Below, piece after piece: positions 16,566 to 25,768 of a stretch of DNA of 64,000 bases. Where the stretch lies: NCBI RefSeq assembly GCF_016908395.1, contig NZ_JAFBDU010000002.1, forward strand, positions 744,001 to 808,000, given 5' to 3'. The stretch comes from Metabacillus crassostreae. GTDB lineage: Bacteria; Bacillota; Bacilli; Bacillales; Bacillaceae. The notes under the pieces were generated by a model. That model did not search any database, was not told the DNA's origin, and saw only the letters and a program-made list of their open reading frames with translations. The first letter of the stretch is position 1. Each line of letters begins with the position of its first letter. A program made the translations under genes and the position numbers.

Positions 16566-17500
16566 GATCGATTCTCCTTTAATAGTAGATAGATAAAATA
16601 AACGCCTCCCACAAAATTTACAATAACACTAACCGTTGTTGAAAACGTAAAGATCTTTTCTACAATGAATTGACCACCAACTAAAGCTAAAACACTAATT
16701 AAGATGGAGCCAACAATTAAATGCTTATGTTTATACGTTTTATAAAATTCATGAGTTACATTTACAACAAGTAATCCTAGAAACGTAATCGGTCCAACTA
16801 ATGCAGTTGAAACAGCAATTAAGATTGATACAACAATTAATAGCTTTTTTACAACTAAATCATAATCTACACCTAAGTTGATTGCATGTTCTCTGCCAAG
16901 TGAGAGCACATCTAAATACTTATGATTTGGCCAATAAAATATGAGTGCAACTCCTATTAATAATAAAGAAATCAATAATAAATCTGTTTGAATGTTATTA
17001 AAGCTAGCAAACATTCTTGCTTGAACCATTAAAAATTCATTTGGATCAATTAATATTTGCATGAATGTAGACAAACTTCCAAATAATGTACCAACAATAA
17101 TTCCAATTAATAATAGAAAATAAATATTCTGTTCTCTCTTAAATAAGAAACCGAACAGCAATGTTGAAAAGATAACCATTAACGCGACGCCAAGTAAGAA
17201 ATTCACATAATCATTTAAAATGAAAAATGACATCGATCCAGCAACAAAGATAATAATTGTTTGTAGCAGAATATATAAGGCATCAAGTCCAATAATACTT
17301 GGTGTTAATATTCTATTATTTGTTATCGTCTGGAAGATAACAGTTGCAAAGGCAATCGCTGCACCTGTAACAATAATCGCTGCAACCTTTGTTATTCTTC
17401 TAGGAAGGACATAATCTATATTTGGTCCGATATCGTAAAAAATAAAGCACGCTACTGCGATCATGACCATTCCTAGTAGTATTAGAGATTTCCTACGCAT
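16559..17500 (-). CDS. yclO: Siderophore ABC permease, YclO-like
   Basis: A 313-residue FecCD/BtuC-type permease with about nine hydrophobic helices. The cytoplasmic coupling-helix region is LGREHAINLGVDYD, and LVGPITFLGLLVVN is the conserved family segment. It overlaps yclN by 8 bases and yclP by 7, forming one compact operon. The partner permease is YclN. Confidence 0.9.
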   Translation of the reverse strand: MRRKSLILLGMVMIAVACFIFYDIGPNIDYVLPRRITKVAAIIVTGAAIAFATVIFQTITNNRILTPSIIGLDALYILLQTIIIFVAGSMSFFILNDYVNFLLGVALMVIFSTLLFGFLFKREQNIYFLLLIGIIVGTLFGSLSTFMQILIDPNEFLMVQARMFASFNNIQTDLLLISLLLIGVALIFYWPNHKYLDVLSLGREHAINLGVDYDLVVKKLLIVVSILIAVSTALVGPITFLGLLVVNVTHEFYKTYKHKHLIVGSILISVLALVGGQFIVEKIFTFSTTVSVIVNFVGGVYFIYLLLKENRSW

Positions 17501-18443
17501 ATGCCCTTCTCCTCATTAACAAGTACACAAAAATCACACTTCCAATTACTCCAACAATGACACTAACTGATATTTCGTAAGGGAATATAATGATTCGGCC
17601 GATAATATCACATAGTAGAACAAATACTGCTCCTAACAGTGCTGTTTCAGGCAAGCTCTTTCTCAGGTGATCACCTCGATAGATACTAACAATATTCGGA
17701 ATGATTAATCCGAGAAAAGGAATGACTCCTACAGTTAGAACAACACTTGTTGTAATAAGAGCAACAATGACAAGACCAATATTCACAATTTTACGATAGT
17801 GGAGACCCAAATTTTTCGAAAAATCTTCACCCATTCCAGCAACTGTGAATTTATTAGCAAATACATAGGCTAAAATGACAAATGGAATCGTTATGTATAA
17901 TAGTTCATATCTCCCTTTCATAATAAGAGAGAAATCTCCATGCAACCAAGATCCAATATTTTGAATTAAGTCATATCTGTACGCAAAGAAAGTTGTAATT
18001 GAGCCAATAATGCTACCAAACATAAGTCCAACAAGTGGGATGAAGATTGTATCCTTGAATTTAATTTTGTCTAGTATCTTCATAAAAATAAATGTGCCTG
18101 CTAGTGCAAATATAAAGGCTACAATCATTTTCTCGATTGGACTTGCAGAGGTAAATACTAACATAGATACTAAGATACCTAATCTAGCAGAATCCATTGT
18201 TCCTGCAGTTGTAGGTGAAACAAACTTATTCCTTGTAAGCTGCTGCATGATAAGACCACATATACTCATGCTTACACCTGCGATAATAAGACTGATTAAT
18301 CTAGGTATTCGACTTAACAAAAGAATTTGTGTTTTTTCATCAGTTAATTGAAATAAATCCTTTGGTGTTAAATCTAAGACACCTATAAAAATCGAGCAGC
18401 ATGATAGAAGAATCAAAGCGATGCTTAAAATTAATTTTGCCAT
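17493..18443 (-). CDS. yclN: Siderophore ABC permease, YclN-like (first gene of the operon)
   Basis: A 316-residue FecCD-type permease with about nine membrane helices. GVSMSICGLIMQQLTRNKFVSP is the typical N-terminal family segment, and VGVIPFLGLIIPNIV the C-terminal one. It leads the yclNOPQ-type operon. A perfect Fur box is centred 50 bases upstream of the start, with a second weaker one ~115 bases upstream, so iron repression is well supported. Confidence 0.9.
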   Translation of the reverse strand: MAKLILSIALILLSCCSIFIGVLDLTPKDLFQLTDEKTQILLLSRIPRLISLIIAGVSMSICGLIMQQLTRNKFVSPTTAGTMDSARLGILVSMLVFTSASPIEKMIVAFIFALAGTFIFMKILDKIKFKDTIFIPLVGLMFGSIIGSITTFFAYRYDLIQNIGSWLHGDFSLIMKGRYELLYITIPFVILAYVFANKFTVAGMGEDFSKNLGLHYRKIVNIGLVIVALITTSVVLTVGVIPFLGLIIPNIVSIYRGDHLRKSLPETALLGAVFVLLCDIIGRIIIFPYEISVSVIVGVIGSVIFVYLLMRRRAYA

Positions 18444-18485
18444 TTCTATCCTAACTTCCCTTAAAATAGGTTATGTAATTAATTT

Positions 18486-18500
18486 TGATAATCATTATCA
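18486..18500. promoter_or_regulatory. Fur box (perfect) upstream of yclN
   Basis: TGATAATCATTATCA is a perfect 7-1-7 inverted repeat identical to the Bacillus Fur consensus. On the minus strand TTGATA overlaps it as a possible -35 box. Confidence 0.9.
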
Positions 18501-18557
18501 ATAGTGACCAAAAAAAATAACTTGTAAATTACTCAAGCTTTTCCTTTTCGCTATTAG

Positions 18558-18572
18558 TGAGACTGATTATCA
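18558..18572. promoter_or_regulatory. Weaker second Fur box
   Basis: TGAGACTGATTATCA matches the 15-base Fur consensus at 13 of 15 positions, with one perfect half-site. It lies 58 bases upstream of the perfect box and may extend Fur binding. The rest of 18444-18742 shows nothing further. Confidence 0.5.
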
Positions 18573-18742
18573 ACTACAGTATTTAATGTAACACATAAAA
18601 TAAAATGTGAAAAGGTTTATTTTCAGATTTTTTTATCAAATATGTACTTTTCACATAAAATACACATTTTTACTAATCTGCAAAAGATAGATATACAGCT
18701 ATCTTTATATCTACCTTTGATAGAAAACACCGAATAAGGTGA

Positions 18743-19684
18743 TTAGTTAATTTCCTTAGGATTAATAAATGTATCCTTCATTCTTTCAACACATGTTATG
18801 AAGATATCAGTGATTTCTGGATCAAATTGTATTCCTCTGTTTTTCTTTAATTCTTCTATAACATAGATCATTTCTTTTCTATCTCTATAAACACGTTTGG
18901 AAATCATCGCATCAAAGGCATCGGCTACAGCAGTTATCCTTGCTAAATATGGGATATTCTCACCCTTTAGTCCTTTAGGATATCCAGTGCCATCGTACCT
19001 CTCATGATGATATAAAACGATATCTAGCACCCCTGTTTTCATCATACTCGGGATATCTTTAATGATAGAATAACCTGTTGTAGGATGTTGTTTAACAATT
19101 TCATATTCAACTTGAGTTAATTTTGCAGGCTTATTTAAGATTGCTTCAGGTATCGAAATTTTCCCAATATCATGTAAGAGGCCTCCCAAGTAAATTGTCT
19201 CACAGGTTTGTTTCGGTAATTTCAATTCCTCTGCAATCATTCGTGAATATTTTGCTACATTTTCTGAATGTAAAGCTGTATATTTATCTCTAGAATCTAA
19301 CAGCTTTGAAAAACTTACTGTTAAATCCAAATTTATCTTCTTTTGACTTATATTATTACTGACTAATATTGATACAACTAACCCTGTTACAAAATATGTT
19401 AAACAGAGAATGATAAAAGATTCTATGTAAGGAACACTTTCAGGATCAAAAATAAATCTAGCTGTTGTTACTAAAGCACTTTGCATAAGTAATATGATTT
19501 TACTTTTATAAATAAGACCTAATAAAAGCATAACTAAGGTATAAACAACAACTAAGCTTCTATGACAATGGAAAAATCCTCCTATTAATATAACAATAAC
19601 TGCTAACATATAGAACAACCATCTGAATTTAATAAAAAACTTAATCCAAGGATCTGACTGATGTACATCGTGATAAATATTCAT
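18743..19684 (-). CDS. Membrane HD-GYP domain protein (putative c-di-GMP phosphodiesterase)
   Basis: A 313-residue protein. Residues ~1-120 contain four or five hydrophobic segments, and ~125-310 form an HD-GYP domain. The metal-binding HD pair is in LLHDIGKISIP near residue 175, HHERYDGTGYPKGL carries the GYP signature near residue 230, and ADAFDAM follows. HD-GYP proteins hydrolyse c-di-GMP or related dinucleotides; all key residues appear present. A diguanylate cyclase lies at the right edge of the window. No operon partner is seen. Confidence 0.87.
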   Translation of the reverse strand: MNIYHDVHQSDPWIKFFIKFRWLFYMLAVIVILIGGFFHCHRSLVVVYTLVMLLLGLIYKSKIILLMQSALVTTARFIFDPESVPYIESFIILCLTYFVTGLVVSILVSNNISQKKINLDLTVSFSKLLDSRDKYTALHSENVAKYSRMIAEELKLPKQTCETIYLGGLLHDIGKISIPEAILNKPAKLTQVEYEIVKQHPTTGYSIIKDIPSMMKTGVLDIVLYHHERYDGTGYPKGLKGENIPYLARITAVADAFDAMISKRVYRDRKEMIYVIEELKKNRGIQFDPEITDIFITCVERMKDTFINPKEIN

Positions 19685-19821
19685 AGTTACTCCTATTATT
19701 AATTTTTAAAAAATTGTAACATAGGAATCGTTTTTTGTCATAAATTGCCGATTGTTTCTTTAGTAGAAATATGTTAATAGAATAGTAAATCATTCGCCAC
19801 TACAGTTTAACAATAAAACTA

Positions 19822-20211
19822 TCATAATTTCTTGATCATATCTCTAATTGCTTCTGAAACTTCTAAATTATGCTCCTTACAAAAAGTAGTAAGTGTTGAA
19901 TATGTACTATCATCTAATCTAACATGAATCGTATGATTATATTTTTCTGACTCTGGTTTTTTGGGGCGACCTCTGCCTACTTTTCGCTTTCCAACCTCAT
20001 CTTTCCAAACATTAATCACAACATAGCCTTGCTTTTCTATCGCTGCATCACACTCATTTTCCTGCCACATTTTGTTTGATTTATCACTAAATTCTTTGAC
20101 AAAATTTGAGAGCTCCTCATCTTGTAATTCCTTCATTACAGCCTTTTCCATTGCTTTGTGCTCAATAAACTGCTGAAACTGTTTGTATGATTTAAATTTC
20201 AATTCTTTCAT
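19822..20211 (-). CDS. Putative DNA-binding protein with AT-hook and ribbon-helix-helix motifs
   Basis: A 129-residue protein I cannot match to a named family. The N-terminal ~65 residues are charged and helical (MKELKFKSYKQFQQFIEHKA). A basic linker, KVGRGRPKKPESEKY, contains GRGRPKK, the core of an AT-hook. The last ~40 residues (HTIHVRLDDSTYSTLTTFC, then EVSEAIRDMIKKL) fit a ribbon-helix-helix: a short strand, then two helices. Both are DNA-binding elements. No toxin or antitoxin partner is adjacent, so a stand-alone regulator or nucleoid protein is more likely than an antitoxin. The function is inferred from motifs only. Confidence 0.65.
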   Translation of the reverse strand: MKELKFKSYKQFQQFIEHKAMEKAVMKELQDEELSNFVKEFSDKSNKMWQENECDAAIEKQGYVVINVWKDEVGKRKVGRGRPKKPESEKYNHTIHVRLDDSTYSTLTTFCKEHNLEVSEAIRDMIKKL

Positions 20212-20767
20212 ATCATTCTACCTTCCCTGAAATTATTAGTAGGATTTATGTTATGTATCATTGATGTTATAAATGTAGCAAGCTATAATACAAATTTTTC
20301 TAAACGTCGTTACCCCATGTAATTATAAATTATATATAGCTCTGTTTAAACAAGATTTATGTTTTGGTAAGGATGTTTCAGTGAATTTTTGTTGTTAATG
20401 GAAACAATTCTTGTGAAATTTTAGCAGGACTTTTTCTTCTAAAAAATACTGTTTTGCAATAAAATATTGTTTTTCATCCGATAAATAGATTATTACCAAC
20501 ACTTTTTTTAGTAGGGAAATTTTAACAAAGATTGATGCTGTTGTTGATTTTTTATATTGTCATGTAGATGAAGACACTTGACTTCCGCCCCGGCGAAATA
20601 TGTCCTTCAGCGAAAGCAAACGGATTTGTTGCAACCTAACAATTCATTAATTACGTATCTCGTTTTGTCTATTTCTTCATATAACAATAATTATAGACAG
20701 CAAAAATAATTAACTAATATTAAGAGTTGTATTTTTTCAAGGTTTATACCTTTATGAAGCACACTAT

Positions 20768-20952
20768 AGTGGAATGGAGCGGAAGACACTTGACTCCTGC
20801 GGGAATAGAGGAAAGGCTGAGACCCCGCAAGCATAGCGAGGAGGCTCAGCTTCCTCCCCGTGGAAAGCGAGTGTCTGCAGCGAAATGGAACGAACTTGTT
20901 TCTCCAGTTAAACTGATTAATTGTAGATTTGTCTTTATGAACGATTTCTTTA
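20768..20952. repeat. GC-rich palindromic core plus right arm of the MITE-like family, truncated copy
   Basis: It carries GGAATGGAGCGGAAGACA, GACTCCTGCGGG, AGACCCCGCA, CGAGGAGGCT and AACGAACTTGTTTCT, then AAACTGATTAATT and GATTTCTTTA. The same order of blocks occurs in the full copies at 49867 and 52810. The outer terminal repeats and terminator hairpin are missing. The 20212-20767 stretch before it holds no gene; at 20575-20635 there is a blurred GC-richer patch that may be a still older remnant. Confidence 0.75.
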
Positions 20953-20989
20953 AGCATCTAAATGAAATCTCACCATCAAGGCAAGTCAC

Positions 20990-22471
20990 TTAAATCGATC
21001 GTTTTAACTCCCATTTTTTCAATGAACTAATCTCGATTTCTTCATCAGAAAAAAAGCTGATTTTATTACTATTGATACTAGGATAAATCCTCCCAGTCAT
21101 CACCTGTTCACCTTCATTAATAAACACTTCAATAGATGATTTATCAATAAAAATTCTTAAATGTAATTTGTTCTCTTCTAGTATAATCTTCGTTTTGCGA
21201 ACTCCACCAGGACCTTTTCCTGACTCATTACGATCAAACTCTAAAATACCCTTTTGACCGTAATAAGTTAAAACTGTTTCTTCACCTAAGAAATCATCAA
21301 CACGAAGCCTTACTCCAAATGTTGCTGGCTGCTTCATTTCGAAGGTAACATCAAGCTCTATGCAATCCCCTTCGACAGCAGTTAAAGACATTTCATTCAT
21401 TAATTTAAGCTGCTCATATGAAACTTCATTTGTTCTTAGCTGTTCAATTTCTTTAACAGGACTTGTAATAAGCTTGTTGTTTTTTAGTTCTAATACACGA
21501 GGTAGAGTCATTGCTCCTGAGTAACCATGCTCTTGTGTTGGCATTTCGCTTTCCCACATATCCATCCATGCTATGACTATTCTTCTATCCTGGTTATCAA
21601 GCATTGTCTGAGGTGCATAATAATCAAATCCATAGTCAAGTAATTCGAATTCACCATATGTAAGTTTACCTTTAACATAATCCAGTTCTCCGACAACATA
21701 TCCTGCTTGATGTAGGTTTTGATATAAATTTCCTTCAGGCTTTACACCTTGTGGTGACATAATCAGAATATCCTTACCATTTAACTTAATTAGATCTGGA
21801 CATTCCCACATATAGCCGGAATTCCCTTCACCTTTAGCAAGAATGTTTATAAACTCCCAATTCAATAAATCCTTTGAACAATATAATAAAACCTGTCCAA
21901 TATTATCATTTGTTTTGGAGCCTAAAACACAATAATAGTTTTCTTCATGCTTCCAGACCTTCGGATCACGAAAGTGAAATGGATGAATATCTTCTCCCTT
22001 AGGAGCCTCTGAAATAACAGGATTTTCTGCCAGTTTTTCAAACCGGACAGCATCCTCACTTACAGCAAGTGCTTGAACTTGTTTTAGATCTTCGTCATAA
22101 TTCTCACCAGTCCATACATTCCCTGTATACATTAAGTAGAGCTTCCCATCCTTTTCAATTGCACTCCCAGAAAAACAACCATCTTTATCATATGATTCTC
22201 CTGGAGCTAAAGCAGGAGGAAGGTGTTCCCAGTTAACCAGATCCTTACTTTTCACATGTCCCCAGTACATTGAATCCCATTTAGGCTTATAAGGATGATG
22301 CTGATAAAACAAGTGATATTCACCTTTAAAAAAGCAAAAACCGTTTGGATCGTTCATCCAATTTGCAATTGGTGCAACATGATACTGTAAACGCCATTCA
22401 TGATCATGAACTCTTTGCTTGAGCTTATTTAACTCTCGTTCAGCAGCACGTAGTCTGTTTTCTTCAACCAT
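20990..22471 (-). CDS. GH32 beta-fructofuranosidase / sucrose(-6-phosphate) hydrolase
   Basis: A 493-residue intracellular enzyme without a signal peptide. The GH32 nucleophile motif is NDPNG in NWMNDPNGFCFFKG near residue 40, the stabiliser is FRDPKV near residue 168, and the acid/base Glu is in WECPDL near residue 224. A beta-sandwich C-terminal domain follows. It splits the fructosyl bond of sucrose or its phosphate. With the alpha-galactosidase at 25769 it could finish raffinose breakdown (raffinose to sucrose, then glucose and fructose). No sucrose PTS is nearby, so free sucrose as substrate is plausible. It follows pgmB by 16 bases in one operon. Confidence 0.88.
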   Translation of the reverse strand: MVEENRLRAAERELNKLKQRVHDHEWRLQYHVAPIANWMNDPNGFCFFKGEYHLFYQHHPYKPKWDSMYWGHVKSKDLVNWEHLPPALAPGESYDKDGCFSGSAIEKDGKLYLMYTGNVWTGENYDEDLKQVQALAVSEDAVRFEKLAENPVISEAPKGEDIHPFHFRDPKVWKHEENYYCVLGSKTNDNIGQVLLYCSKDLLNWEFINILAKGEGNSGYMWECPDLIKLNGKDILIMSPQGVKPEGNLYQNLHQAGYVVGELDYVKGKLTYGEFELLDYGFDYYAPQTMLDNQDRRIVIAWMDMWESEMPTQEHGYSGAMTLPRVLELKNNKLITSPVKEIEQLRTNEVSYEQLKLMNEMSLTAVEGDCIELDVTFEMKQPATFGVRLRVDDFLGEETVLTYYGQKGILEFDRNESGKGPGGVRKTKIILEENKLHLRIFIDKSSIEVFINEGEQVMTGRIYPSINSNKISFFSDEEIEISSLKKWELKRSI

Positions 22472-22487
22472 ACATTAAACACACCCA

Positions 22488-23156
22488 TCATCTCTTTATA
22501 AATTTTTCTGTGATCTCAATATACGATAGCTCAGCTGTTGTTTGATAAACAATATCTGCTGACGGAAAATGATTCTTCGGTCCAATCGCAACCGCAAACA
22601 TCCCTGCAGACTTTATCGATTCCACTCCAGCAATAGCGTCTTCAACACCGATACAATTATCTGGTTGAACATTTAGTAACTCTGCTGCTTTTAAGAATAT
22701 TTCAGGATCAGGTTTACCTTTCTTTAACACATTCACATTTACTATGATATCAAAATTCTTCTTTAAATTAAGTGATTCTAGAACTGCTGTAGCATTTTTA
22801 CTAGCAGAAGCTAACCCTAAGCCTAAACCAGCAGACTTGATTTCAAAAAGAAGCTTCTCAATTCCTGGTAAAATATCAGCCGGTGAGATTTTCTTTATTA
22901 GTTGTACATAATGCTCATTTTTTTTCTTAGCGAGCTCTTCTTTTTCTTCATTAGTAAACTCAGCAGGCTTATTCCCAAACTCAAGGATTTTTTCAAGAGA
23001 ATCTATCCTCGATACACCTTTTAACTCCTCATTTAATTCTCTAGTAAAAGTAATCCCTAATTCATCAGCAAGTGTTTTCCAAGCCAAATAATGATATTCT
23101 GCAGAATCTGTAATAACACCATCCAAATCAAAAATAAATGCTTTAAAAGTATTCAT
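22488..23156 (-). CDS. pgmB: Beta-phosphoglucomutase
   Basis: A 222-residue HAD enzyme converting beta-glucose 1-phosphate to glucose 6-phosphate. FIFDLDGVITDSAEYH near residue 7 holds the nucleophile Asp, the acid/base Asp and the cap residues typical of PgmB (DGVITD). KGVSRIDSLE is in the cap domain, LASASKNA is motif II, and GVEDAIAGVESIKSAG is motif III. Start ATG 23156 is preferred over the adjacent GTG. It lies between a GH65 phosphorylase, which makes beta-glucose 1-phosphate, and GH32, so the pathway role is well supported. Confidence 0.92.
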   Translation of the reverse strand: MNTFKAFIFDLDGVITDSAEYHYLAWKTLADELGITFTRELNEELKGVSRIDSLEKILEFGNKPAEFTNEEKEELAKKKNEHYVQLIKKISPADILPGIEKLLFEIKSAGLGLGLASASKNATAVLESLNLKKNFDIIVNVNVLKKGKPDPEIFLKAAELLNVQPDNCIGVEDAIAGVESIKSAGMFAVAIGPKNHFPSADIVYQTTAELSYIEITEKFIKR

Positions 23157-23165
23157 CACTACCCC

Positions 23166-25454
23166 CTAATTTGATATTTTTATTGTTTTGTTTTTTCCCT
23201 TATTTAACAAAAGCTCATTATTAAAAAGTTTTACCTTTAGATCTTGTCCTTCAAGAAGTATCAATGTAACATCTTCCTTATTTATCTTTACAGAAATTTT
23301 TCTTTGTAAATAAAGCAGTGTAAATTCATAGTGTGACCACTGAGCAGGCAACGATGGACTTAATGACAATCCTGTTTCCTTGATTCTCACTCCTCCAAAG
23401 CCATGGATAATTGACATCCACGTTCCACCCATATTGGCCATGTGCAAACCATCCTTTGTATTACCGTGAGTATTATCTAGGTCAAGTCTGGCAGATTCCA
23501 TAAAGTAATCATATGCTTTCTCTTTATATCCTACCTTCGCTGCCATAATACTAAAGATTGCAGATGATAGTGATGAGTCATGTGTTGTTATGTTTTCATA
23601 ATAATCATACGAATTTTTAATTGTGTCGTATGATTGTTCATCCTCTAAAAGAAAGTGACCAAGAACTGTATCTGCTTGCTTACACACTTGATAGCGATAC
23701 AAAGTTAAAGGGTGATAATGTAGTAATAATGGAAACTTATCTTTCGGTGTATTGTTTAGATCCCATACATCCTTTTGTAAAAATGTATCATCCTGTGGAT
23801 TAATTCCTAATTCATTATCAAAGGGAAGATACATCTTTTCTGCTGCCTGCTTCCATTGGTCTGGTTCAGTATCCAACACATTGATACGTTCCTTCAATTC
23901 TTCTAGTACAGCTTTATCTTTTTCTTTAACAAGATTCCAGGCAATTTCCGCCCATTTTAAATTATGCTTTGCCATAACATTTGTATAGTAGTTATTATTA
24001 ACAAGACATGTGTACTCATCAGGACCTGTGACATCATCAATTCGAAATGTATCATGATAATAATGTCCAGTATCAATCCAAAGTCTTGCGGTTTCAATTA
24101 ATAGCTCTGCACCGTACTCAATCATAAAGTGCTCATCATGTGTAGCTAAATAATATTGAATAGTGCTGTAAGCAATATCAGCACTTATGTGATATTGTGC
24201 TGTTCCTGCGGGAAAATAAGCAGAGCATTCTGATCCAGAGATTGTTCTCCATGGAAATAGTGCTCCTTTTTTATGACCCATTTCTTTTGCACGCTCTCTT
24301 GCACCATCAAGAATCGAATAACGATAAAGAATCAAGCTTTTCGCTAAATCAGGTTTCGTTAATAAAAAAACAGGTATCATGTAAATTTCAGTATCCCAGA
24401 AGAAATGCCCTTCATAACCTTCACCAGAAAGACCTTTAGCAGCGATATTACTATATTTATCTCTTCCTGCTGATTGCAATAAATGATAAAGATTAAACCT
24501 AATTCCTTCTTGAAGCTTCTCTTCTCCACCAATTTTTATGTCTGCAACCTGCCAGTATTCATCAAGATATTGCTTTTGCTCATCAATTAATGTATTAAAA
24601 TCTATTGTTGCTAGGTTCTCATGAATAGCTTTTCCTTTTTTTATTAAGTCATTTTCATGTCTTAATGTATCTGTATATACATTGTACTTAGTTAAAGTGA
24701 TAGATTCTGTCAGCTCAAATGAGTATATAACTTCAATAGATTTTTCCTTTACATCAACTTCCTCAACAACCTTATTTGATCCAATTGATAGTTGGTGTTT
24801 TGTTGTACAAGCTGTTTCTAAATTAGATGTTCCTGTTTTATCTACTACAAACATCATACTTTCATCATGCCCTACTTTTTCAACAGACAATAACTTGGCA
24901 TGTCCTTCAGAAACACGTGGGTCATTCCGGCTAACATAATTTGATACATCACCATCTACTTTAGAGACAATCTTAACTGTACCTGTAAAATCTACAGGCT
25001 CAATCAATAATTCAATGGCAAACAGCTCTCTTATGTAAAAAGATACAAGACGTCTAAAACGTAATTTAACTTGCTGTCCTTTTTTTGTTTTATAAGTAAT
25101 CACTCTTTCTGTATAGCCTTTGTCCAAATAAAGAAAACGCTCAAAAGAAATTACTTCTCCTTCAAAAAGGGAGAAACGTTCTTCTTCAAAGTAGATTTCG
25201 ATAGTTTGGGAATCAATATTATTAACCAACTTTTGCTGAGTTTCAGGAAAAGCGTACAACTTTTCACCATAATTAATTTCAGTAATATCATGAAACGCGT
25301 TTAAATATGTTCCACGAATGGAATTCATCTCACTACCATAACCTTCTTCAAAATTGCCACGAACACCGATATAGCCATTTGCTAATGAAAATAAGCTCTC
25401 TAAATTCAAAAGCTCTTGCTGAGACAACTCATTTCTACTAATTGTCCATGTCAC
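23166..25454 (-). CDS. GH65 disaccharide phosphorylase
   Basis: A 762-residue inverting phosphorylase of the maltose/trehalose/kojibiose/nigerose group. It splits a glucosyl disaccharide with phosphate to give beta-glucose 1-phosphate. The N-terminal beta-sandwich contains SLFSLANGYIGVRGNFEEGYG. The (alpha/alpha)6 barrel has GEGYEGHFFWDTEIYM near residue 345 and the catalytic Glu in DVTGPDEYTCLVNNNYYTN near residue 478. The N-terminal region after IRGTYLNAFHD looks unlike the YvdK maltose phosphorylase as I remember it and closer to the trehalose/kojibiose side; this is a weak call. pgmB follows within 10 bases, in keeping with an intracellular phosphorolytic route. The 24-bp dyad at 25654 lies upstream. 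Confidence 0.85.
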   Translation of the reverse strand: MTWTISRNELSQQELLNLESLFSLANGYIGVRGNFEEGYGSEMNSIRGTYLNAFHDITEINYGEKLYAFPETQQKLVNNIDSQTIEIYFEEERFSLFEGEVISFERFLYLDKGYTERVITYKTKKGQQVKLRFRRLVSFYIRELFAIELLIEPVDFTGTVKIVSKVDGDVSNYVSRNDPRVSEGHAKLLSVEKVGHDESMMFVVDKTGTSNLETACTTKHQLSIGSNKVVEEVDVKEKSIEVIYSFELTESITLTKYNVYTDTLRHENDLIKKGKAIHENLATIDFNTLIDEQKQYLDEYWQVADIKIGGEEKLQEGIRFNLYHLLQSAGRDKYSNIAAKGLSGEGYEGHFFWDTEIYMIPVFLLTKPDLAKSLILYRYSILDGARERAKEMGHKKGALFPWRTISGSECSAYFPAGTAQYHISADIAYSTIQYYLATHDEHFMIEYGAELLIETARLWIDTGHYYHDTFRIDDVTGPDEYTCLVNNNYYTNVMAKHNLKWAEIAWNLVKEKDKAVLEELKERINVLDTEPDQWKQAAEKMYLPFDNELGINPQDDTFLQKDVWDLNNTPKDKFPLLLHYHPLTLYRYQVCKQADTVLGHFLLEDEQSYDTIKNSYDYYENITTHDSSLSSAIFSIMAAKVGYKEKAYDYFMESARLDLDNTHGNTKDGLHMANMGGTWMSIIHGFGGVRIKETGLSLSPSLPAQWSHYEFTLLYLQRKISVKINKEDVTLILLEGQDLKVKLFNNELLLNKGKNKTIKISN

Positions 25455-25653
25455 TTCATTCAGCTCCTCTACGTGAAAACGAATAACGATATCAATTATT
25501 GTAATGTTAATTATTTTAAAACCTCTAAAATAAACAGTCCTTATTATAGCTTTTACACTTGATATAAAATGCAGATATTAACATCAATAGTTTTAGAGAA
25601 ACGACTCATTTTATTCATTAAATTAAATTCTTAGAAAAGTTGAGCTTAAAAAT

Positions 25654-25677
25654 ACTTAAACAAACGTTTAATTAAAT
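25654..25677. promoter_or_regulatory. Candidate operator dyad, copy 2 (identical to 6742-6765)
   Basis: The same 24 bases as at 6742, centred on AAACGTTT, 200 bases upstream of the GH65-pgmB-GH32 operon and in the same orientation. It may be the binding site of a repressor controlling this operon. The rest of the 25455-25727 gap is AT-rich, with no other clear signal. Confidence 0.5.
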
Positions 25678-25727
25678 TGATTTATGCACTATTCCCGTGC
25701 ATTTACTTACATTTTGAAAAAGATAAA

Positions 25728-25760
25728 GAAGAGGACCGACTCAATTGAGCCGATCCTCTT
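25728..25760. terminator. Terminator after the GH36 gene
   Basis: A stem AAGAGGA-CGACTC / GAGCCG-TCCTCTT around AATT, with T-rich sequence on both sides, just beyond the alpha-galactosidase stop. It separates that gene from the GH65 operon, so they are independent transcription units. Confidence 0.8.
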
Positions 25761-25768
25761 TTAACTTA

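Noticed and set aside
19822-20211. Antitoxin of a toxin-antitoxin pair
   Set aside because: An RHH-like C-terminus is present, but no small toxin gene lies directly up- or downstream.
20691-20993. Two opposing 88-residue frames
   Set aside because: Both are created by the GC-rich repeat core; the translations have no protein-like features.
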